Shown here: one piece after another, positions 25,890 to 34,900 of the stretch
Position numbering within the stretch: position 1 is the first letter of the stretch
How the letters are laid out: every line of letters begins with the position of its first letter
Assembly: GCF_965198245.1 (NCBI RefSeq)
Contig: NZ_OZ240249.1
Location: 3,224,001 to 3,288,000, forward strand
Source: Poriferisodalis sp965198245
GTDB taxonomy: Bacteria > Actinomycetota > Acidimicrobiia > Acidimicrobiales > Poriferisodalaceae
Direction of reading: 5' to 3'
Length of the DNA: 64,000 nt
Program-made: the position numbers and the translations under genes
Notes under the pieces: generated by a model
Told to the model about the DNA's origin: nothing
Databases searched by the model: none
The model's input: the letters and a program-made list of their open reading frames with translations, nothing else

Positions 25890-26099
25890 ATGCGCAAGCT
25901 TGAGCCAGTACCGGGCTTCGAAGTGCGCCGGGTGCAGCCGTATGAGGCAACCAAGCGGTATCTCTGCGGAGGCTGCGCCCACAGCATCGAGGCTGGTGTG
26001 GGTCACGTGGTCGCAGTGCCGACCGACAACCCTGATCTGCGACGCCACTGGCATTGGGGATGCTGGCAGGCCCGGGGCCGGCGACGGCCGGTGGGCTGA
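25890..26099 (+). CDS. Small putative zinc-binding protein, actinobacterial type
   Basis: 69 residues from the ATG at 25890 (MRKLEPVPGFEVRRVQPYEA). It carries CGGCAHSIEAGVGHVV and then RRHWHWGCW, giving two closely spaced Cys plus a His/Cys pair that could bind zinc. Similar short proteins with the same HWHxxCW ending are common in actinobacteria and are sometimes mislabelled ATP/GTP-binding. Function unknown. It may form a two-gene unit with the membrane peptide upstream. Confidence 0.7.
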   Translation: MRKLEPVPGFEVRRVQPYEATKRYLCGGCAHSIEAGVGHVVAVPTDNPDLRRHWHWGCWQARGRRRPVG

Positions 26100-26111
26100 A
26101 CGCCCTGGCTG

Positions 26112-26456
26112 TCAGAACGCCCCGCTGAGCACCTCGACGTTGCGACCCATGACCGCGGCTGCGTCGAAACGCACCGGCCCTTTCCAGCCGCCGCGCTGGC
26201 GCACATAGTGCGCGGCGAGGCGCCGGACTTGCTGCTGCTTGCGAGCAGTGATCGCCTCAAAGCCCGTCCCGAAGCGATCGCTTGAGCGAGTCTTCACCTC
26301 GCAGACCACCAGCTGTGTCCCGTCGGTGACGACAAGATCCAACTCGCCTGCGGGGCAACGCCAATTTCGGTCCAGCACGCGGTACCCACGCTCGATGTAC
26401 CAGCGCTCGACAAGATCCTCGCCGTAGCGGCCAAGCGCTTGACGCCGAGCGGTCAT
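26112..26456 (-). CDS. UPF0102 (YraN) family nuclease-fold protein
   Basis: 114 residues. The restriction-endonuclease-like core is seen in RQALGRYGEDLVERWYIERG, then CPAGELDLVVTDGTQLVVCEVKTRSSDRFG, where Glu/Asp and the EVK motif correspond to the PD-(D/E)XK site. Its role is unsettled; neighbours suggest DNA processing. The start at 26456 (MTARRQALGRYG) fits the family; the longer frame runs into rplS. In mycobacteria rnhB and lepB lie between yraN and rplS; both are absent here. Confidence 0.9.
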   Translation of the reverse strand: MTARRQALGRYGEDLVERWYIERGYRVLDRNWRCPAGELDLVVTDGTQLVVCEVKTRSSDRFGTGFEAITARKQQQVRRLAAHYVRQRGGWKGPVRFDAAAVMGRNVEVLSGAF

Positions 26457-26502
26457 ACGCGCATCGCGCCCAGCCCCCGCCAGCGCGACCGAAGCTGGCC
26501 CG

Positions 26503-26847
26503 CTAGAAGCGCTTCTCGGGAATCCGGGCTGCCTTGCCGACGCGATCGCGCAAGTAGTAGAGCTTCGCCCTGCGCACATCGCCCACGGCCACGCGCTCGA
26601 TCTTGGCAATGGTGGGAGCGTGCAGCGGAAATGTCCGCTCGACCCCCACGCCGAAGCTGAGCTTGCGTACCGTGAACGTCTCGCTGATGCCCGACGAATG
26701 GCGGGCGATCACATAGCCCTCGAACACCTGGGTTCGCTGCCGGTTGCCCTCGACGACCCGCACGTGGACGCGCACCGTGTCACCGGGGCCAAAGTCAGGA
26801 TGATCGTCGCGAAGACGAGCCTGGTCGACCAGATCGGTGCTTCCCAT
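26503..26847 (-). CDS. rplS: 50S ribosomal protein L19
   Basis: 114 residues, the usual length. Family motifs: DFGPGDTVRVHVRVVEGNRQRTQVFEG, SGISETFTVRKLSFGVGVERTFPLHAP, and the C-terminal RRAKLYYLRDRVGKAARI. It sits downstream of trmD as in most bacteria (rpsP-rimM-trmD-rplS). Confidence 0.97.
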   Translation of the reverse strand: MGSTDLVDQARLRDDHPDFGPGDTVRVHVRVVEGNRQRTQVFEGYVIARHSSGISETFTVRKLSFGVGVERTFPLHAPTIAKIERVAVGDVRRAKLYYLRDRVGKAARIPEKRF

Positions 26848-26946
26848 AGCGATCCGACTCCCGTGACAGGCGTGACGACGATCACTGGAGGCTAGTGGTC
26901 CATCGCCGGATTGCCGCAGAGATGTGCCGTGACAGCCGCAATGACT

Positions 26947-27741
26947 TCAGCCGGATTCTCCGAGCTCCAGGTCGAACTCAGCGAGGAGCTCCCGGTCGAG
27001 GTCGCTCACGCCCCGCACCGCCAGCAGGTCGGGGCGCTCGCGTGCGGTTCGGACGAGCGCCATGGCTTGGCGCCAGCGACGGACCCGGGCGTGGTCGCCG
27101 CTGCGCAGCACTTCGGGCGCCTCGAGCCCGCGGAACGACGCAGGACGGGTCCAATGGGGATACTCCAGCAGACCCGCGGCAAAACTCTCGTCCGCGCTGG
27201 AAGCCGCATTGCCGAGCACGCCGGGCACCAACCTCCCAACGGCCTCGACGACGATCATGGCTGCGAATTCGCCGCCTGCCAGCACGACATCGCCGACGGA
27301 GATCGAGCCGTCCACGAGGTCGGTGCGGATGCGCTCGTCAACTCCCTCGTAGCGGCCGCACAGCAAGCTGAATCCGCCCGATGCCGCCAATTCGGAGGCC
27401 ATGGGTTGATCGAATCGCCGGCCACCGGCATCAAGCAGCAACAACGGCCGCGGCGGCGAGACCGTCTCGACGGCAGCGAAGACGGGTTCGGGCATCAGGA
27501 TCATGCCCGGGCCCCCCCCGAATGGAGCATCGTCAACCGTGCGGTGGGCGTCAGTGGTCGCCATTCGCAGATCCCTGCAGCGGATATCCAGCAGTCCTTC
27601 GGTGCGGGCCCGACCCAGCACGCTCAGCTGGCACATTGCGTCGAGCTCGGCAGCGAAGATCGAGAAGACGTCGATGCGCAGCCCAGTGGCGGGACTGGGT
27701 GCCGGAGCGGGCTCAGTGTCGATCGAGCTCGAAGAGCCCAT
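26947..27741 (-). CDS. trmD: tRNA (guanine(37)-N1)-methyltransferase
   Basis: 264 residues. It adds m1G37 to prevent frameshifting. A SPOUT trefoil knot is indicated by GGGPGMILMPEPV, LCGRYEGVDERI, ISVGDVVLAGGEFAAM and PGVLGNAASSADESF. The start at 27741 (MGSSSSIDTEP) has GGAGGTG upstream and overlaps the 3' end of rimM by 29 bases. Confidence 0.95.
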   Translation of the reverse strand: MGSSSSIDTEPAPAPSPATGLRIDVFSIFAAELDAMCQLSVLGRARTEGLLDIRCRDLRMATTDAHRTVDDAPFGGGPGMILMPEPVFAAVETVSPPRPLLLLDAGGRRFDQPMASELAASGGFSLLCGRYEGVDERIRTDLVDGSISVGDVVLAGGEFAAMIVVEAVGRLVPGVLGNAASSADESFAAGLLEYPHWTRPASFRGLEAPEVLRSGDHARVRRWRQAMALVRTARERPDLLAVRGVSDLDRELLAEFDLELGESG

Positions 27742-28345
27742 CGGGCACCTCCACATGGACCGTGCCGGGCTCGCAGCGCACGACGAATGTCAGCGGCACG
27801 AGGTGGCCCGTGTCGAGCTCGAGCAGGTCCGCGGCCGGATTTGCCACCACGCTCGCGACCACGCCGGCGTCGTATCCGTGCTGATCGATGACTGAGCTGC
27901 CGCACAGCTCATGCACCCACAGCTCGTCAGGATCATCCAGCGGCTCGGCGAACAACGTCGTGCCTGTCAGCGCCGCCGCGCCATCACGGTCAACGATGCC
28001 GTCGAAGCTCACCAGCCAACGGTTGCCGTCACGGCGGGCGCCCGACACCACTCGCTCGCCAGCGGCGGTCACGAGCGTCGAACCGACGTCGAAACGCTCG
28101 AATCGGTTGGTGACCGGGTGCACGGCAACCTCGCCGCGCAATCCGTGTGCGCGTCCGATAGTTGCGATCTCCAGCAAGTCTGCCGGACGGATGCGCGGAC
28201 TGACGAGCCTGCCTGCTTCCGTACCTGTCGTCTCCCGCTCTTGTTCGCTGCGCTCACGGGCCGCTCGGGCCACGGCTTCGCCCTGCGGCTCAGCCTCCGG
28301 ACGGCGGGAATCAGTCCCGGAAGTCGACTTCGACCTGGACGCCAT
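27713..28345 (-). CDS. rimM: Ribosome maturation factor RimM, with repeat-derived N-terminus
   Basis: RimM helps 30S maturation by binding S19. The conserved part starts near LLEIATIGRAHGLRGEVAVH and includes the PRC-barrel region LWVHELCGSSVIDQHG and the VPLTFVVRCEPGTVHVEVPDG motif. The ORF opens at an ATG at 28345, giving 210 residues, but the first 45 are mostly the translated dispersed repeat (GEAVARAARERSEQERE). No ATG or GTG lies between the repeat and the conserved domain; candidates are this ATG, a GTG at 28273 inside the repeat, or a TTG in PADLLEIA. The start is therefore uncertain. Confidence 0.88.
   Translation of the reverse strand: MASRSKSTSGTDSRRPEAEPQGEAVARAARERSEQERETTGTEAGRLVSPRIRPADLLEIATIGRAHGLRGEVAVHPVTNRFERFDVGSTLVTAAGERVVSGARRDGNRWLVSFDGIVDRDGAAALTGTTLFAEPLDDPDELWVHELCGSSVIDQHGYDAGVVASVVANPAADLLELDTGHLVPLTFVVRCEPGTVHVEVPDGLFELDRH
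28229..28297 (-). repeat. Dispersed repeat, copy 3, inside the 5' end of rimM
   Basis: Reverse-strand copy of the element seen at 6051-6117, with GAGGCTGAGCCG...GGCGAAGCCGTGGCCCGAGC and the GAGCGCAGCGAACAAGAGCG core. It is in frame with rimM and encodes GEAVARAARERSEQERE. Confidence 0.8.
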
Positions 28346-28583
28346 CGCGGTGGGCTGCGGCGCGCACCAGCGTGCGGATGGCGTTCGCGACGCGTCCTCG
28401 CTTGCCGATGACCCGACCGATGTCCTCTGAGCTCACGGTTGCCGTCAGGCTCAATTTCGATCCCGACTCGGCAATCTCGACTTCGACCTGGTCGGGATGC
28501 TCGACGAGCTGGGCAATGAGGTACAGCAGGACCTCTTCGGCGGTGGTGGTCTCGGTGTCTGCGGTGGTGTGGGCCTCGGTCAC
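28311..28583 (-). CDS. khpA: KH-domain RNA-binding protein KhpA
   Basis: 90 residues, GTG start overlapping the rpsP stop (GTGA). A single KH domain is indicated by SSEDIGRVIGKRGRVANAIRTL, with GKRG as the GXXG loop. KhpA pairs with KhpB (Jag) in many Gram-positives and binds RNAs linked to cell division. Position between rpsP and rimM is the conserved location. Confidence 0.92.
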   Translation of the reverse strand: MTEAHTTADTETTTAEEVLLYLIAQLVEHPDQVEVEIAESGSKLSLTATVSSEDIGRVIGKRGRVANAIRTLVRAAAHRDGVQVEVDFRD

Positions 28584-29029
28584 TGGACCTCCCCAGGTTC
28601 GGGTGTCTTCGGCTCAGACGCCGCAGGTTCGCCCGAGTCTTCTGTCGCCCCATCTTGTGGGGGGACTTCTGCACTGGGCTCTGGGCTGTCGAGCACCAGG
28701 TCGGGCTCCGGCGGCGGCGCGGGAGCTTCAGGGGCCGATTCTGTGGCCACGTCGGCGGGCTGGGGTGAACCCGGAGAGCGGAATTCGTCCCACGCGCCGG
28801 AAATCGTCAGCAGCTTGGAGACCGTTTCGCTCGGCTGGGCCCCGTGGTTGAGCCAGTGGACAGCGCGCTCATTGACGATCGAGATCGCAGAGGGCTCCTG
28901 CCGCGGGTCGTACGTTCCGATGACCTCCAGCACACGTCCGTCACGAGGCTTGCGACTGTCGACAGCGACGACGCGGTAGCTGGGCTGCTTCTTCTTGCCG
29001 GTGCGCTTGAGGCGCAGACGTACGGCCAT
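28580..29029 (-). CDS. rpsP: 30S ribosomal protein S16
   Basis: 149 residues. The S16 fold covers about the first 80 (MAVRLRLKRTGKKKQPSYRV, SRKPRDGRVLEVIGTYDP, LNHGAQPSETV). A Pro/Glu/Ser-rich acidic tail of some 65 residues follows, as in several actinobacteria but long. The start at 29029 has GGGAG upstream. The 184-bp gap to the ffh stop holds no gene. Confidence 0.95.
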   Translation of the reverse strand: MAVRLRLKRTGKKKQPSYRVVAVDSRKPRDGRVLEVIGTYDPRQEPSAISIVNERAVHWLNHGAQPSETVSKLLTISGAWDEFRSPGSPQPADVATESAPEAPAPPPEPDLVLDSPEPSAEVPPQDGATEDSGEPAASEPKTPEPGEVQ

Positions 29030-29213
29030 GTTGCTCCCGGTTGGGTGATTTCGAAAGGGGGCTCGTTGTGGGGCGGGCGAACCGGCACATGAGGCATGAC
29101 ACATGGGGTTTGGTGAACCGATGGGCTGCCGCGCCGACGGCTGAGCCTAACGGGGCATCGCCTCGCAACCCCTTGATCGTCGAACCCGCAAAGGACGCAG
29201 CGACCGTCGGCGC

Positions 29214-30695
29214 TCAGCGGCCGGGCAGCTTCAGGTCCAGCGCATCCCAGTCGATGTCCTCGAGTGCGGGCTTCGTGTCGAGCTTGCCGGGCGACGGCGA
29301 ACCCTTCGGCGACACGCGTCCTCCGCCCCCGGTGCGGGAGCTGCCGCCAGATCGGGTCGGACCACGCCCTCGCTTGCGGGCGGCCTTGCGGCTCGCTGGA
29401 CGTCGCTTCGAGCCCATCCCCATCATGCCGCCCATCATCTTGCGCATCTGGGTGAACTGCTTGAGCAGGTTGGAAACCTGTGCCGACGACGTGCCGCTGC
29501 CTGCAGCGATGCGAGCCCGGCGAGAAGCGTCGATGATCTCCGGCGACACTCGCTCGGCTGGCGTCATCGACAGCACGATGGCCTCGGCGGTGTCGATCCG
29601 ATCGTCGTCGATCTCGGCATCGCGGACCTGGTCGGAGATGCCTGGCATCATCTGCACGATGCTCTGCAAGCTGCCCATCTTGCGAAGCTGCCTGAGCTGA
29701 TCCACGAAGTCGTCGAGTGTGAATGTGCCTTCGGCGAGACGTTGCGCTGCCGCAGTCGCCTCTTCTTCTTCGTAGACCTGCTCGGCCTTCTCGATGAGCG
29801 TGAGCACGTCGCCCATCCCGAGAATCCGGCTCGCCATCCGATCTGGATGGAACTGTTCGAAGTCGTCGATCTTCTCGCCGACTGAGGCAAACGCCACCGG
29901 ACGGCCGACGACCTCGGCGACCGACAGCGCCGCTCCGCCACGAGCATCGCCGTCGAGCTTGGTCAGGATGATCCCGTCGACTTCGAGCGTGGCGTGGAAC
30001 GCCTCGGCGGTCGCAACAGCGTCCTGGCCCACCATCGAGTCGACGATGAGGAACGTGTAGTGGGGTTCGACAGCGTCGGAGATGCGGGCCACCTCGGACA
30101 TCAGCTCGACGTCGATCGCCAGCCGACCCGCCGTGTCGACGATGAGCACATCGCGGCCGGCCTGCCGGGCGTGTGCCAGGCCCCCGGCCGCGCAGGCGAC
30201 AGGGTCACCCGGTTCGCTCCATACCTCCACATCGATGCTGCGGGCGAGCGTCCGCAGCTGCTCGACCGCTGCCGGACGCTGCAGGTCGGCTCCGACCAGC
30301 AGCGGGTTTCGGCCCTGGGACTTGCACCACTGGGCCAACTTGGCAGCCGCGGTCGTCTTGCCAGAGCCCTGAAGCCCAGCCAGCAGCACGACCGTCGGCG
30401 GCTTCGAAGCGAACTGGACGTTGAGCGGGCTGCCGCCCAAGATGTCGATGAGCTCGTCGTTGACGATCTTGGTGACCTGCTGGCCGGGCGTGAGGCTGGC
30501 CGTGACCTCGCCGCCGACGCTGCGCTCGCGGACCCGTTCTACGAAGCGGCGCACCACCCGAACGTTCACGTCGGCTTCGAGCAGCGCCAACCGGATCTCG
30601 GCCAATGCCTCGTCGACGTCGGCGGGGCGCATCCGCCCGCGACTGTGCAGCGCCCGAAGGGTGCCGGACAGGCGGTCAGTCAGCGTGTCAAACAT
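29214..30695 (-). CDS. ffh: Signal recognition particle protein Ffh (SRP54)
   Basis: 493 residues. The GTPase that binds signal peptides with SRP RNA. The N-domain precedes the G domain: GLQGSGKTTAAAKLA (G1), DTAGRLAIDVELM (G3), TKLDGDARGG (G4). The Met-rich M domain contains FTQMRKMMGGMMGMGSKRR. A basic/Gly tail ends DWDALDLKLPGR. It lies 3 bp after ftsY, placing both SRP GTPases in one unit. Confidence 0.97.
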   Translation of the reverse strand: MFDTLTDRLSGTLRALHSRGRMRPADVDEALAEIRLALLEADVNVRVVRRFVERVRERSVGGEVTASLTPGQQVTKIVNDELIDILGGSPLNVQFASKPPTVVLLAGLQGSGKTTAAAKLAQWCKSQGRNPLLVGADLQRPAAVEQLRTLARSIDVEVWSEPGDPVACAAGGLAHARQAGRDVLIVDTAGRLAIDVELMSEVARISDAVEPHYTFLIVDSMVGQDAVATAEAFHATLEVDGIILTKLDGDARGGAALSVAEVVGRPVAFASVGEKIDDFEQFHPDRMASRILGMGDVLTLIEKAEQVYEEEEATAAAQRLAEGTFTLDDFVDQLRQLRKMGSLQSIVQMMPGISDQVRDAEIDDDRIDTAEAIVLSMTPAERVSPEIIDASRRARIAAGSGTSSAQVSNLLKQFTQMRKMMGGMMGMGSKRRPASRKAARKRGRGPTRSGGSSRTGGGGRVSPKGSPSPGKLDTKPALEDIDWDALDLKLPGR

Positions 30696-30698
30696 CGC

Positions 30699-31958
30699 TC
30701 AGTCCTCCTCCCAGGATGCTGATTGCGGGGAGGCTGATTGCGGGCTGGCGGGGAGCAGTGCATCGACGTAGCTGTGGGGGTCGAAGTCGATGAGATCGTG
30801 CGCGCCCTCACCGAGGCCCACCAGCTTTACCGGCAGTCCCAGCTCGGCTTCGATGGCGAAGACGATCCCGCCTTTCGCCGAACCGTCCAGCTTGGTGAGC
30901 ACGACGCCGGTGACGTCGGTGGCCTCGGCAAAGGCTCGTGCTTGGCTCAAGCCGTTCTGTCCGGTGGTCGCATCGATCACCAGCAGTGTCTCGGCGACCG
31001 CGCCAGGCTCCCGATCTGCGACTCGGCGCACCTTGGCCAGCTCGTCCATGAGGTTCTTGCGGTTCTGCAGCCGACCGGCAGTGTCGGCGAGGACCACGTC
31101 CGCATCGCGGGCCGCCGCGGCGGTGATGGCATCGTGCACGACGGAGCTGGGGTCTGCGCCTGAGCTGCCTGAGACCAGCTCAGCCCCGCACCGATCAGCC
31201 CATGTCTGCAACTGGGAGGTGGCTGCGGCGCGGAACGTGTCGCCGGCGGCCATCACGACACTCCGGCCTTCCTCGGAGAACCTGGCGCCTACTTTGCCGA
31301 TCGTGGTGGTCTTGCCCACGCCGTTGACTCCCACGAACAGCCAGACCGGCGTCGCGCCTTCGCGCCCTGGGGCCGACACGGCGAGCGAACGGTCCGCATC
31401 CAGGCATGCGCGCATCTGATCCCCGAGCGCGAGTACCAGTTCCCCAGAGTCAACGATGCCCAGATCGGCAGCGGTGCTGCGCAGGCGCTCCAGCGTCGCC
31501 ATGGTGGTCGCTACGCCCACGTCGGCCCCTAGCAAGGCCTCCTCGAGTACCTCCCAGGTGTCGCCGTCGGGCCGCCGTCCGCGGATCGAAGCCAGCCGAT
31601 CACGCAGCGACCGGCGGGACGAAGCCAGACCCGAGGCAAAGGTGACCCCGGGACGCTCTGGCTCAGCGTCGACTGTCGCAACGGACTCATCATGCGGTGC
31701 CGGCGCTGCTGTCGGCACATCTGCGGGTCGGGCCGATGGCCGTACCGCCGAGGGGCGCAAGGGCCGTGATGTGCGACCCCAGCGGCGCTGAACTGCCCGA
31801 TGCACGAACGGCACCAAGGCCAGCAGGACAATCCCTGCGAAGAAGGCGAGAAAAACGATGCCGTACGAATCTGTAATCGCGTCGCCTTGGAACATCAGAA
31901 CGATCGCAGTCAAGAAGACGATGGTGGCGACTGCGCTGCCGATTGCCGTGGTCCTCAC
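30699..31958 (-). CDS. ftsY: Signal recognition particle receptor FtsY, membrane-anchored
   Basis: 419 residues. The NG GTPase is clear: VGVNGVGKTTTIGKVGARF, DTFRAAATSQLQTW, LADTAGRLQNRKNLMDEL, TKLDGSAKGG. Unlike E. coli FtsY, which has an acidic amphipathic N-domain, the first 55 residues form two hydrophobic segments (about 8-24 and 32-51), followed by a Pro/Ala-rich linker. So the receptor is probably membrane-integral. A short repeat SPQSASPQSAS ends the protein. Confidence 0.95.
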   Translation of the reverse strand: MRTTAIGSAVATIVFLTAIVLMFQGDAITDSYGIVFLAFFAGIVLLALVPFVHRAVQRRWGRTSRPLRPSAVRPSARPADVPTAAPAPHDESVATVDAEPERPGVTFASGLASSRRSLRDRLASIRGRRPDGDTWEVLEEALLGADVGVATTMATLERLRSTAADLGIVDSGELVLALGDQMRACLDADRSLAVSAPGREGATPVWLFVGVNGVGKTTTIGKVGARFSEEGRSVVMAAGDTFRAAATSQLQTWADRCGAELVSGSSGADPSSVVHDAITAAAARDADVVLADTAGRLQNRKNLMDELAKVRRVADREPGAVAETLLVIDATTGQNGLSQARAFAEATDVTGVVLTKLDGSAKGGIVFAIEAELGLPVKLVGLGEGAHDLIDFDPHSYVDALLPASPQSASPQSASWEED

Positions 31959-31969
31959 TGGCGGGCAGG

Positions 31970-34900
31970 CTACCGAGGCGTCGTTGCGGGCTCTGCGAGC
32001 TCAGAGGTCCCGTCTGCGGCGATGAGCGCCGCTGCTCGCTCGGGCCGCTCCGACACGACCACGCTGGAGCCTCCCGGCGGCATCGACACTCCGTACAGGA
32101 CGTCAGCCGACTCCATGGTGCGACGTTGATGGCTCACGATGATGAGCTGTGACTCACGCCGGAATTCCGCCACGAGATCCAGGAAACGCTGCAGGTTGAC
32201 GTCATCGAGAGCTGCTTCGACCTCGTCGAGGACGTAGAAAGGCGACGGACGGCTGCGGAACACCGCAAAGAGGTACGCCAAGGCGACCAGCGAGCGTTCG
32301 CCGCCCGACAGCAGCGACAAGCGGCCAATGCGCTTGCCGGCAGGCCGAACGTCAAGCTCCACACCGCACGTGAGGAGCTCGGAGGGCTCGGTCAACGAGA
32401 GCTTGCCGACCCCACCGGGAAACAGGGTGCCGAACAACTCGGCGAAGTTCCGAGCGACATCTTCGAATGCGGTCGCAAACGTCGCCACGATCTCGGCGTC
32501 GATGGCACGAATCACCTTGTGCAGCTCGCGCCGGCTGTTGCGCACGTCAGCGAGCTGGGCGGCCACGAACTCGAAACGCTCGGAGGCGGCCTCATACTCG
32601 GACAACGCCAGGGGGTTCACCGGCCCGAGGCGATTGAGGTCGGCACGCAATGCCCGCTCGTGGGCCCGAGCACTGACGCCTTGCGGCAGCGGCGGGGGTG
32701 GTGCTGCGAGCGCCGCTGCCGGGTCCGCAGCAAGATCCGCACGCAGCACCGAAACCAGGGCGTCTCGCTTGGTTCGCCGCTCGGCATCGGACACGTCAAG
32801 GGCTGCCAACTCCGTGCGAAGTTGCTCCTGGCGTGCAGACGCGGCGTCGCGCTCGTGCCGGAGCGCTTCGAGGCGGTCCGACAGCTGACGCACCAACTCC
32901 GTGCGCGCGTCGTGGCGTGCTCGCAAGCGCTTGAACTCAGCGTCGAGTCGCTGGCGCCGCTCCGACAGCAGCAGCGCAAGCTGATCCAACGCCGCCACGA
33001 TGGCCTCAGCGCGCGCCAGCCGGGCCCCGGCAGCCGCGTGAGAGCTCTCATGGCCAGCCAGCCGCTCCGTGATCGCCCGGAGTCGTTGCTCAAGGCCCGA
33101 TCGGCGCTGCAGCTGGGACTCGGCCCGAGCCTCACGCGCCTGGGACTGCGCGGCCCGCCGGGCTGCAGCAGCTGCGACCTGCCGTTGCAGCACATCGGCC
33201 GAGCGCTGGACGCCTCGGAGCTCATCGAGTGCCTTCCGGTGCGCCTGGTGTGTTGAAGTCCACGCCTCGGCGGCCAGCTGGTGCTGGCGCTTCAGCTCGT
33301 TGATGTGCTCGCGCGTCTCGTCGAGCGCGGCGGCGGCCGCTGCCGGTCCCGCACTGCCGATCCGCCAACGACCTGGCCCGAACCGGTCACCGCCGGCCGT
33401 GACGAATACTGCGTCTCGATCGAGCGTTGCGCGTTCGAATGCGCTGGCCCAGCCGCCCCGAACACGCACTGCTGAACCCATCACCTCGTCAAGCAGCGTT
33501 TCCAAGCCGGGACGGCTCCACTCGGGAGCGTCAGGTCTCACGTGAACGTGCGGCCGAACAAGCTCCATTCCTGCCCCCGATGGCGGTTCGCCGCCAGGCT
33601 GGGACGAGAGGCCGTGGGCCCCCACGCCGATGAGCGAGACCACCGACCCGCTCACACCGGCCTCGGCAAGCGCGGCGAGTGCATCAGCCGCTGCGGTGTC
33701 ATCTCTCACAACCACAGCGCCCAATGCGCCGTCCGCGCCAGCTTCGGCGGCAGCTTCCCAGCCCTCGTCGATGGTCACGAGGTCGGCGAGCACGCCCAAT
33801 AGGCCCGCAACGTCATTCAGCGCTGCGATGCCGGACTGGGCCTGCGCCGTTTCCACTGCGGAGGTCAAGGCCTCGGATCGCCCGATCCAGCGCTGCAACT
33901 CCTCCGCCACCTCGCGCTGTCGTTTGTCTGCGGTCCCCACCGCCTCGGCGGCTACTGCCACGCCTGTCTCGGCCTCGGCGACTGCCAGATCCGCTTCTTC
34001 AGCGGCCGCTTCGGAGGTGTCGGATGTCTGGCCGGCTTGCTCGCCTGTCGGGACACTCGCATTGCCGCCCTGCGACGGCGCCTCAGCGACCGCGTCTAGG
34101 TCTGCCAACTCCGCGGAGATGCGAGTGTGCTCGTCAGTCAGCGTTGCGACCACGTCGGAATCGAGCAACACATTTCGCTCTCGCTCGACCGAGCGCATCC
34201 GCTCGTAGGTCTGACCGATGAGGCCGCGTGCCCGTTCAGACAGCGATGCCACACGCGAGAGCCGGTCCGCTGGTTCTGAGGTCAGTTGTGCGAGCTGCGA
34301 CTGCGCGTTGCCGATCGCACCGTCGACGTCGCTGATCGACGCAGCAGCGGCTTCCTGCTGCGCCGCGAATTCGGCCCGTCGAGCATCAGAGGCACTCTGC
34401 GTCTGCTGATGCGCCGCCAGCTCGCGCCCAGCGTTGTACAGCTGAAGGTCAGACAGTTCCGCGCTGAGCTCTCGGTGCCGGCGAGCGGCCTCTGCCTGGC
34501 GTTCGAGCGGTCGCAGCTGGCGGCGGAGTTCGCGCTGCAGGTCGACGAGGCGCGTCACATTTGCCTCGGTGCCCTCCAGCCGCCGCTCTGCCCGCTCCTT
34601 GCGGCGGCGGAACTTGAGCACGCCCGCGGCCTCCTCGATGAGCGCGCGCCGATCTTGCGGCCGAGCTGCGAGCACCTGGGTGATCTGATCTTGGGCCACG
34701 ATGATGTGCTGCTGGCGCCCGACGCCAGCATCGTTCAGCAGTTCCTGCAGGTCGAGAAGCCGGCAGGGCGTCCCGTTGAGTGCGTACTCGGAGTCGCCGG
34801 AGCGGAAGAGCGTTCGGGTGATGGCTACCTCTGCTGTGGGGGTCGGCAATGTCTGCGATTCGTTGTCGATGACCAGAGTGACCTGCGCTCGACCAAGCGC

